A DNA stretch of 33,212 nucleotides from Myxococcota bacterium (GTDB lineage Bacteria; Myxococcota_A; Polyangia; Polyangiales; Houyiibacteriaceae). Shown piece by piece: positions 25,325 to 33,212 of the stretch. Numbering within the stretch: the first letter of the stretch is position 1; the number at the start of each line of letters is the position of its first letter. Below the pieces are notes generated by a model. The model was not told where the DNA came from. It did not search any database and worked only from the letters and a program-made list of their open reading frames with translations. Made by a program: the position numbers and the translations under genes. The stretch spans positions 1 to 33,212 of the forward strand of contig JANQQS010000208.1 of NCBI GenBank assembly GCA_028284955.1, read 5' to 3'.

Positions 25325-26251
25325 CTAGTTCGGGCCTAGCTCGAAACTCGACGCCACAAAATCAGCATCGAGTACCCGGTTGTACACCACGACCTGGTGC
25401 ATCGTGCCGAGCCAACCTCTGTCGTTGTCGCCTTCGTTGGCTACTGAAATCCTGTGCCCCGAGTCTAGGTGGTCGGTTGAGCAGGTGCTGCAATTGAGCA
25501 GAGTCAGAAGCGCTCCGTCGAGAAAGACCAGCGCGTTTTGCGTCGCAAGATCCACGACGAATACCGCCTGACTGCGTCCACCCGCGATGAGCGGATCGGT
25601 CGCCGCAGGGGTGACGTCAATGATGCTGCCCACCGCGTTGCGCTTGAACCATCGCACGGTCACGTCGTCTTCCGTTTGCCCAACGAGAATCGTCTGCTCA
25701 CGAGAATCTTGAGACCACGCGAATATCCGAGCCGGCCCCCGCTGCGCGATATTCTGCGGTGTGAACCAGACCTCAATGCTGATTGCATTGCCTGCAGCCA
25801 CCGCACTCCGCAGCGCGCCCGTGCTCGCGAGCCCGGCCGCGAACAATCGTGTCTGCGCGTCAATCCGAAGACCGTCAGCAACCCACGTGACCTTTGTCTC
25901 ATCGAAACCATCAAGATCGTAGTCCGCGCCAAGCGCGCCATGATTGGTCACCACCGCGCCCGATCCTTCATCGAATCGATACCAAAGCTGGCCGTGCGCC
26001 TGCCGGAAGCTTTCGACTTGCTCGCGTGAAAGCGAAGTCGATGCATCGCTCCTAGGAATAGCGGAGTCGGCAAACCCGCCATCGGAAGCCACGGCACCGT
26101 CCAGAGACAGGGAACCATCTCGCGAACCCGTGTTCCCTGAATCGGTCCCGCTATCGCCTTCGAGGACGAGGATATTCTCTAAACCGGTCCGGCAGCCCGC
26201 AACCGCGAGCCAAACGACGGCGTACAAGAGCCAGCCCCGGCATACCACCAC
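25325..26251 (-). CDS. LamG/concanavalin-A-like lipoprotein
   Basis: The 308-residue product starts at a GTG (26251, or the adjacent 26248); an in-frame stop lies five codons upstream, which limits the choice. The lipobox is AVAGC with Cys20, followed by a Ser/Asp/Gly linker (about 32-72) typical of Myxococcota lipoproteins. The rest fits a LamG/laminin-G-like jelly roll: WYRFDEGSGAVVTNHG near the start, AISIEVWFTPQN in the middle, and GWLGTMHQVVVYNRVLD near the end. Such domains usually bind carbohydrate. Two Cys in LLNCSTCS may pair. It converges on the preceding lipoprotein gene with 22 bp between stops. Confidence 0.85.
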   Translation of the reverse strand: MVVCRGWLLYAVVWLAVAGCRTGLENILVLEGDSGTDSGNTGSRDGSLSLDGAVASDGGFADSAIPRSDASTSLSREQVESFRQAHGQLWYRFDEGSGAVVTNHGALGADYDLDGFDETKVTWVADGLRIDAQTRLFAAGLASTGALRSAVAAGNAISIEVWFTPQNIAQRGPARIFAWSQDSREQTILVGQTEDDVTVRWFKRNAVGSIIDVTPAATDPLIAGGRSQAVFVVDLATQNALVFLDGALLTLLNCSTCSTDHLDSGHRISVANEGDNDRGWLGTMHQVVVYNRVLDADFVASSFELGPN

Positions 26252-26287
26252 CCAATCAAATTACACCAACAACACAATTTGAGCAAA

Positions 26288-27511
26288 TCAGCGAGTCGAC
26301 ACTGCAAGCGCGCTCTCTACGCTTCGCACAAGTAGGTCGACCTCATGGATAGAGTTCGGCCAATGCGGGGAAAACCGAATCAAGCCATCGGGAGTGCTGC
26401 CCGCGATGCCTTGATCCCGGAGCGATTGGACGAACAGCTCGAAACTCGCGCGCTCCGGCAACTCAAACGTCAGGCTCCCGGAGCGCCCATCCGAATGTGA
26501 CGTGCGGCGCGAACGAAGCCCCAGCGCCACCAGTGCAGGCTCGGCGGCATCGTGCCATCGTTGAATGTGGGCGAATACTTGGTCCACCCCGAGCGACGTG
26601 ATCAGGTCGAGCGACGCTTCGAGCGCGGCATAGCCAACCACGTTCTGCGCGCCTTGCTCCACAAAATCCGCCTTCGCGCGGATAGGCCGCTCATAGTTCA
26701 GATGCCCTGCGCCGTGCATAAGAAAATCGAATGGCTGTTCATGACTGCGCCATCCGGCTACATGGGGACGCAACGAGCCAATGCGATGAGGCGCCACATA
26801 CAAGAACGCAGCGCCCTCGATCCCCATCAGCCACTTGTGGCTGCCGCAGCTGAGATAGTCGATGCCCACGCCTACATCGAGGGGAACTGCGCCGCATGCT
26901 TGAATCGCATCCACGAACATCTGAGCGCCGTATTTTCGGCACAAAGAGGCCATTTTCGGCACAGGCATGCGCAAACCGGTCTGAAACTGCACCGCACTGG
27001 TCGCCACGAGCCTGATTCCAGAACCGGTCGTGCCAGAGTCGAGAATACGTTCCAACTCGCCGAGCCCTTCGTCGTGGCTGCGCCAAAACGACTCGAGGGA
27101 CATCCATACGATCTCTAGCTCGAAGAGCTCCGCCGCGCGCTGCCACGGAGTCACGTTGGCGGGAAACTCCCCTCGAAAGAGGACCACGCGGTCGCCCCGC
27201 GTCCAAGGAAAACAGAGCGCGACATTCATGATGCCCTGCGACGTGTTCGGCACAAAACCGATATCTTCGCCCCGGCCGCCAACGAGCGTGGCGAGCTTGT
27301 TGCGCAAGTCTTCGCGCCGCGGCGTCCACTGCTGGTAGCCATAGAAACCGTCGCGGGCGTAGTCCTCGAGCACCTGCGCGGCGGCTTCCCGAACCGGCGT
27401 AGAGACCGGCGAGATCGCCGCGTGGTTGAGGTATGCGCGCGCCTCCAGGGTGGGAAATAGCGAGCGGTCTCCGAAGCGCGACGCGGCTTGCTCGATCAGC
27501 TCATGGGTCAT
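26288..27511 (-). CDS. Class V aminotransferase family, PLP-dependent
   Basis: The 407-residue protein has class V motifs: YLNHAAISPVSTPVREA at the N-terminus, NTSQGIMNVA (phosphate binding), FVDAIQACGAVPLDV with the PLP Asp, and the Schiff-base Lys in SCGSHKWLMG. The class includes cysteine desulfurases, selenocysteine lyases, kynureninases and isopenicillin-N epimerases; I see no Cys loop that would make it a clear desulfurase. It is the last gene of the carboxylase operon, and its ATG 27511 overlaps the carrier gene by 11 nt. It may act on an amino acid whose CoA-linked product feeds the carboxylase; this is inference. Confidence 0.85.
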   Translation of the reverse strand: MTHELIEQAASRFGDRSLFPTLEARAYLNHAAISPVSTPVREAAAQVLEDYARDGFYGYQQWTPRREDLRNKLATLVGGRGEDIGFVPNTSQGIMNVALCFPWTRGDRVVLFRGEFPANVTPWQRAAELFELEIVWMSLESFWRSHDEGLGELERILDSGTTGSGIRLVATSAVQFQTGLRMPVPKMASLCRKYGAQMFVDAIQACGAVPLDVGVGIDYLSCGSHKWLMGIEGAAFLYVAPHRIGSLRPHVAGWRSHEQPFDFLMHGAGHLNYERPIRAKADFVEQGAQNVVGYAALEASLDLITSLGVDQVFAHIQRWHDAAEPALVALGLRSRRTSHSDGRSGSLTFELPERASFELFVQSLRDQGIAGSTPDGLIRFSPHWPNSIHEVDLLVRSVESALAVSTR

Positions 27512-28135
27512 CGGTAGGCTCGAGCTCCAAAATGATGTCACCCCGCGACAAGTCTACCCCGTCCTTCGGGACAATCGCTCGAATGCGGGCACGCTCCGGA
27601 AGCCCTTCCCCGCCGTACGTGACTCGCGTAAACGTCTTCATCGCTTCGAGCAAACACACCGTTTGACCTCTCGCCACCTCGTCGCCGATCCGCAAAAACG
27701 GCTCACTATCGGGAGACGGTTTCTCGTAGTACCGGCCGCTCATCGGAGAAACGAACGCGGGGCCTTCATATTTCTGCGAAGGAGCGTCTGGCGACGAATC
27801 GGTCTCAGTATCCGCGGCGCTCGAGACATCGGAAGAGATGGCCGTAGACGCGTTCTCCGTCACGCGGAGCAACTCCTGACCGTATCCGACAGGCGTCGGC
27901 TCCAACAGGCGATCAACAACTCGTGCGCCTTCGAGCTCCGGGGGCGCCATCACCGAATGGCGAACGCCGAGTATCTCCAGCGTGCCAATCGGATGCCCGC
28001 GGAGAACTCGATCGGATATCCAAGGACTGCACCGCCATATCCCGACCGACGGAGAACACAGCCGCGCGTCGTCGCTTGGGCGACCATCTGGCGGATCAAC
28101 GTCTGCAACGAGAATCTTGCGAGCGCTCCCCCGGC

Positions 28136-28139
<4 letters not shown>
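27501..28139 (-). CDS. Biotin carboxyl carrier protein with a second, degenerate biotinyl-like domain
   Basis: The 212-residue protein has a C-terminal biotinyl domain (about 132-206) with the biotinylation motif EAMK in [13 protein letters not shown], preceded by [10 protein letters not shown] and followed by [12 protein letters not shown]. The N-terminal half (about 28-92) looks like a decayed copy of the same fold ([35 protein letters not shown]) with EILG in place of EAMK, so it cannot be biotinylated there. The halves are joined by an Ser/Asp/Thr-rich linker. GTG 28139 overlaps the carboxyltransferase stop as GTGA, so translation is coupled; a longer frame reaching 28256 lies inside the upstream gene. 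The carrier shuttles carboxybiotin between the two catalytic subunits encoded upstream. Confidence 0.85.
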
Positions 28140-29872
<1,733 letters not shown>

Positions 29873-29878
29873 TCGTGC

Positions 29879-31219
29879 TTAGTCTCCCCACCCTGGAATC
29901 GCCGCGGTATGGTAGTTGCTCGATCGAAACGCTTCCGATTGGAGCACCGCCAAGTGCACGGGAATCGTCGTCGCTACGCCTTCGCACTGAATCGCACGAA
30001 GCACTTCGACCATCCGATCGATCGCTTCTTCCCGAGTCGGCCCCGCGGTAAGGGCCTTGCAGAGCATGCTATCGTAAAACGGCTCGACTACGTACCCCGG
30101 CGTCACGTGGGTGTCGAACCGTGTTTCTCCGGCGACTTCGGGAGGCAAAGAAAAGTCGGCAATCGTGCCCGGCGTGGGCCGAAAGTCGTCGGCGGGGTCT
30201 TCGGCATTGATTCGACACTCAAGCACATGGCCAATCAGATGCACCTCTTGTTGAGAAACCGACAAAGGGTGACCAGCGGCAATGCGAATCTGCTCCGCAA
30301 CGATGTCGAGGCCACTTCTCATCTCGCTGACCCCATGCTCGACTTGTAGTCGCGCGTTCATCTCAATGAAGTGAAGCGTTCCTTCACCGTCGAGCAAGAA
30401 CTCGAACGTGCCCGCCCCGACGTACCCGAGACGCGCAGCGACGCGCACCGCGCCCGTGAGCACACGCTGCCGCTCGTCTTCGGAGAGCACTACCGAGGGC
30501 GATTCCTCGATCAGCTTCTGGTGTTTTCGCTGCACGCTGCAGTCTCGTTCGCCGACGTGAATCGCTTGACCGTAGCGGTCTACAAGGATCTGTACTTCGA
30601 TGTGACGGGTACGTTCGAAGAGTTTCTCGAGGTAGAGGGTAGCGCTGCCAAAGCTTGCCTGCGCTTCACGCGCCGCTTCGGCGTACGCGACAACCAAATC
30701 ATCGTCGTCGCGTACGACCCGCATCCCTCGGCCTCCGCCCCCGTCGTCCGCCTTGAGCATGACCGGGTAGCCAAGTTCCGCAGCCTGGGCTTGCGCGTCA
30801 GCCGCATCACGCACGCAATCGCTTCCTGGAACCACACTCAAGCCGTGCGCTGCGACCACTCTTCGAGCCGCCGATTTTTGGCCGAGAAGCGCAATCAACG
30901 CCGGTGGCGGACCAATAAAGGTCAGTCCATGAGATCGACAAAGCGAAGCGAACACTGCGTTCTCAGACAAAAACCCCCACCCCGGATGAACCGCAGAACA
31001 TCTCGTTTGGCGCGCCGCCTGGACCACGCGATCGAGACACAAATAGCTATCCGAAGGCCGCGGGGGCCCGAGCACAACATGCTCGCGGCCAGCAAGATAG
31101 GGCGCGACCTGGTCGGCTAGCGACACGCCGAACACAGGCTCGATTCCGAGTTCATCGCAGGCTTTGGCGATGCGCACCGCAACCTCGCCCCGGTTGGCGA
31201 TGAACACGCGCCGGAACAT
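29879..31219 (-). CDS. Biotin carboxylase subunit of an acyl-CoA carboxylase
   Basis: The 446-residue protein has the ATP-grasp layout: RRVFIANRGEVAVRI at the N-terminus, HPGWGFLSENAVF, a glycine loop in KADDGGGGRGMRVV, HIEVQILVDRYG, ERDCSVQRKHQKLIEESPS and the catalytic FIEMNARLQVEHGVSEM (Ala and Gly where most have Thr and Pro). It uses ATP and bicarbonate to carboxylate biotin on the carrier protein encoded two genes downstream. Length is normal for a free-standing subunit. It heads the leftward operon. I see no clear ribosome site or promoter in the 92 bp before the divergent phosphoesterase gene. Confidence 0.95.
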   Translation of the reverse strand: MFRRVFIANRGEVAVRIAKACDELGIEPVFGVSLADQVAPYLAGREHVVLGPPRPSDSYLCLDRVVQAARQTRCSAVHPGWGFLSENAVFASLCRSHGLTFIGPPPALIALLGQKSAARRVVAAHGLSVVPGSDCVRDAADAQAQAAELGYPVMLKADDGGGGRGMRVVRDDDDLVVAYAEAAREAQASFGSATLYLEKLFERTRHIEVQILVDRYGQAIHVGERDCSVQRKHQKLIEESPSVVLSEDERQRVLTGAVRVAARLGYVGAGTFEFLLDGEGTLHFIEMNARLQVEHGVSEMRSGLDIVAEQIRIAAGHPLSVSQQEVHLIGHVLECRINAEDPADDFRPTPGTIADFSLPPEVAGETRFDTHVTPGYVVEPFYDSMLCKALTAGPTREEAIDRMVEVLRAIQCEGVATTIPVHLAVLQSEAFRSSNYHTAAIPGWGD

Positions 31220-31311
31220 GAGCCGGTTTCTAGCCTACCTGAACGTCCCAGCCCACCCCGAATGAGCATGTCCCTGAATTAAGGCAACGCACGAGCTACA
31301 CTGCGCGCCGT

Positions 31312-32478
31312 ATGACTACGACCGTCCGCATGCTGATCTTTCTCCTCGTCACCTCCGCTGTCTGGGGAGCCGCGCATTTCTACGTCGGAAGCCGGTTGAT
31401 CCGACCACTGCCGCTCTCCCCCACCGCCAAGCGGTGGGCGTGGGTCGCGCTGTGGCTCCTGTTTTCGATCGGGCCGCTGACCATGGTAAGCGGCCGCGCG
31501 CTCGGCACCACGCGCATATTCTCCGCGCTCCGATGGGTCAGCTTCACCTACATGGGCTTCTTCGTGGTGCTGTTCTTTGCCATGCTGCTCCGAGACGCGG
31601 TGGGGCTTGTGGTGGCGTGGATGCGCCTTGGGCCATCAGACCCAGAACGACGACTTTTTCTCACCAATGCGGTGCATTCTGGCGTCGTCGGGCTCTCAGG
31701 ATTTTGGGCGGGTTTTGGGCTGTACGAGGCCCGTCGGTTGGCCACGGTAGTGGAAGTCGACGTGCCCATCGACGATCTTCCTGACGAACTCGTGGGCTAC
31801 CAGATCGCTCAAGCGAGCGACATTCATGTCGGCCCAACCATCAAGGGGAGCTACCTGCAGGCGGTCGTCGACCGAATCAATGAACTCGGCGCCGACATGG
31901 TCGCGATCACGGGCGACCTTGTCGACGGTTACGTTCGAGACCTCAAACATGAGGTCGCTGCGCTCGCCTCGCTCAAGGCTACCGACGGCGTATTCTTTGT
32001 CACGGGCAACCACGAGTACTACTGGGACGCGCCGGAATGGGTCGCGGAGCTTCGGCGACTCGGGCTCACGGTGTTGATGAACGAGCATCGCGTGATCGAG
32101 CGAGGCGGAAGCCGCTTGCTGGTCGCTGGCTGTACCGACTACAGCGCGGGCCGCATGATTCCCGGCCACGCCTCCGACCCGGCCCGCGCACGAGCCGGGG
32201 CGCCGGAATGCAACGCAAGCGTGTTGCTTGCTCATCAACCCGGAAGCAGCACCAAAGCCGCCGAAGCCAAATACGACTTGCAGCTCTCCGGGCATACCCA
32301 CGGCGGGCAGTTTTTCCCGATTACACTATTTGTTGGATTTGCCCACGCGTTCGTCGCCGGGCTCAATCGGCTTGAACGCACGTGGGTCTACGTCAATCGC
32401 GGCACGGGCTACTGGGGCCCGCCGCTCCGCGCCGGCGTCCCATCAGAGATCACCCTGCTCAAGCTTGTGCGCGCCTAG
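31312..32478 (+). CDS. Membrane-anchored metallophosphoesterase (YkuE-like)
   Basis: The 388-residue protein has about four N-terminal hydrophobic segments (about 5-140), then a calcineurin-like phosphoesterase domain with all metal motifs: ASDIHVG, ITGDLVDG, VTGNHEYYW, LLAHQPG and LSGHTHGGQ. The family covers YkuE-type phosphodiesterases, and LpxG lipid A pyrophosphatases share the membrane-anchored layout, so an envelope lipid or nucleotide substrate is possible. The domain follows the last membrane helix directly; which side of the membrane it faces cannot be set from sequence alone. Its 3' end overlaps the convergent small membrane protein gene by 20 bp. Confidence 0.92.
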   Translation: MTTTVRMLIFLLVTSAVWGAAHFYVGSRLIRPLPLSPTAKRWAWVALWLLFSIGPLTMVSGRALGTTRIFSALRWVSFTYMGFFVVLFFAMLLRDAVGLVVAWMRLGPSDPERRLFLTNAVHSGVVGLSGFWAGFGLYEARRLATVVEVDVPIDDLPDELVGYQIAQASDIHVGPTIKGSYLQAVVDRINELGADMVAITGDLVDGYVRDLKHEVAALASLKATDGVFFVTGNHEYYWDAPEWVAELRRLGLTVLMNEHRVIERGGSRLLVAGCTDYSAGRMIPGHASDPARARAGAPECNASVLLAHQPGSSTKAAEAKYDLQLSGHTHGGQFFPITLFVGFAHAFVAGLNRLERTWVYVNRGTGYWGPPLRAGVPSEITLLKLVRA

Positions 32479-32827
32479 CCAACACGAACGAGCGTATCGC
32501 TACCGCCAAAAACGCCAAGCTGAGCAGCGCCATCAGCGCCTGGGCGATCACCGCAGCGGGCCTCGCGACGGCTCCACCGCCAAGCCACGATAACGCCCCC
32601 GGCAACCCGCGAGCAGAACCCAAAAAACCCACCAGCGCAAGCGCCACCGCGCCATGCATGGCGTGCTTGCGCCATCGGTCCTGACGCGCGACGAACCCGC
32701 AAAGCAATATCGGCAAGCCGAAAAACGCAGGAATGAGCGCAGTCACGCTCACTTGCCCAGTCGCAAAATAACCTCCAACGCCAAGCACGATAAGCGCCAG
32801 CGCATAGGATACGGTAATGGAAGGCAT
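32459..32827 (-). CDS. Small membrane protein of unknown function
   Basis: The 122-residue product has four predicted membrane helices (about 4-20, 25-45, 58-76, 90-115) with a charged RQDRWRKHAMHG loop in the middle and a basic C-terminus. I do not recognise a named family. ATG 32827 is the first Met of the membrane part. Upstream, the same frame stays open through the Asp/Pro/Ala repeat to 33154, so an N-terminal low-complexity extension cannot be excluded, but it would read through a hairpin array and is considered unlikely. The ribosome site is poor (GGAG only 1 nt before the ATG). Confidence 0.6.
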   Translation of the reverse strand: MPSITVSYALALIVLGVGGYFATGQVSVTALIPAFFGLPILLCGFVARQDRWRKHAMHGAVALALVGFLGSARGLPGALSWLGGGAVARPAAVIAQALMALLSLAFLAVAIRSFVLARRAQA

Positions 32828-32910
32828 GCTCCAGTTCTGCGCTTGGGTAGAGCCACCGTCAAGTGGCTGATCCGGACGCGGAATCAAGTTAGGGACCGGA
32901 ATCTGGTTCA

Positions 32911-33031
32911 ATGCGGGACCAGGTTCGGGTGCGGGTGCGGGATCAGATTCGGGTGCGGGTGCGGGTGCGGGTGCGGGATCAGATTCGGGTGCGGGTGCGG
33001 CGTCAGGATCGGATTCAGCTTCGGCATCGGA
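32911..33031. repeat. Asp/Pro/Ala-coding simple repeat
   Basis: Words of GGGTGC and GGATCAGATTCGGGTGC alternate with a period of about 24-36 bp. On the minus strand one frame reads as ESDPAPAPAPAPESDPAPAP and another as PHPHPNLIP. It is the same family as the words at 6594-6908 and the start of the window (331-460). Confidence 0.85.
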
Positions 33032-33036
33032 GAATC

Positions 33037-33170
33037 CGGCCGCTTTCGCGGCCGCCCCGTTACTTCTCGGAGGGTTTGAGGCAAACCCTCCCCCACGCGG
33101 GTACGACCCGCGCGGGTCCTCCTCCCGACTCCGGCCGCTTCGCGGCCGCCCCATCGCGCAGCGATGGGGC
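33037..33170. repeat. Array of five adjacent perfect hairpins
   Basis: Five stem-loops follow each other in 134 bp: 33037-33054 (7-bp stem, loop TTTC), 33070-33090 (9 bp, AGG), 33096-33112 (7 bp, ACG), 33132-33148 (7 bp, TTC) and 33148-33170 (10 bp, GCA). The first and fourth are near copies (CCGGCCGCTTTCGCGGCCG versus CCGGCCGCTTCGCGGCCG), each followed by CCCC. No T-run follows any stem. The 42 bp to the right edge hold nothing I can name. Confidence 0.85.
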
Positions 33171-33212
33171 CCCGGCAGATTACCCTCACACTACCAGGTC
33201 ACGTGGTTCCTG

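Noticed and set aside
32908-33189. Minus-strand Pro/His-rich frame over the hairpin array
   Set aside because: It is an alternative frame of a simple repeat plus palindromes; no ribosome site or conserved sequence supports it.

Overview
The window looks like chromosomal DNA of a GC-rich Gram-negative deltaproteobacterial-type organism, most likely Myxococcota or a Bradymonadia-like relative. This is inferred from the many secreted lipoproteins with acidic or Ser/Gly/Asp linkers, a Cys4-repeat lipoprotein, a large chemosensory operon with CheD and CheX, a sigma-54-type promoter, and Asp/Pro-coding simple repeats between genes. There is no rRNA or tRNA to fix the taxonomy, and I saw no CRISPR array, integrase or complete insertion sequence.

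Layout. 1-484: the 5' part of a four-helix-bundle (23S rRNA intervening-sequence type) gene, divergent from a small Asp/Pro-rich ORF across a 28-bp inverted repeat that carries a ribosome site and start codon in each direction. 604-2691: two convergent lipoproteins, the second made of pentapeptide repeats. 3069-5320: a DUF420 membrane protein converging on a CstA transporter. 5488-6908: a sigma-54-like promoter, a Cys-rich lipoprotein, then a low-complexity stretch. 6909-9595: a Trm9/ALKBH8-like tRNA methyltransferase divergent from Elp3, together a candidate compact mcm5U34 wobble-uridine pathway. 9687-10589: another lipoprotein.

10595-23801 is a signalling island. A leftward operon cheA-cheW-mcp-cheR-cheD-cheY-cheX-cheB, coupled by several 4-nt stop/start overlaps, is flanked by a receiver/CheX-like fusion and a second CheX. 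Upstream and divergent lie a hybrid histidine kinase with a terminal Hpt domain and a stand-alone receiver. The set covers sensing (dCache receptor), phosphorylation (CheA), output (CheY and receivers), adaptation (CheR, CheB, CheD) and dephosphorylation (three CheX-type domains).

24007-26251: a lipoprotein with possible cholesterol-dependent-cytolysin-like sequence and a LamG-type lipoprotein, convergent. 26288-31219: a leftward operon for a biotin-dependent acyl-CoA carboxylase (biotin carboxylase, glutaconyl-CoA-decarboxylase-alpha-like carboxyltransferase, two-domain biotin carrier) and a class V aminotransferase. 31312-32827: a membrane-anchored metallophosphoesterase and a small membrane protein, convergent. 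The right end is an Asp/Pro/Ala-coding simple repeat followed by five back-to-back perfect hairpins.

The items most worth follow-up are the Trm9-like/Elp3 pair, the mirrored start-site inverted repeat, the hairpin array, the terminator-like palindrome in the che leader, the cytolysin-like lipoprotein and the two-domain biotin carrier.
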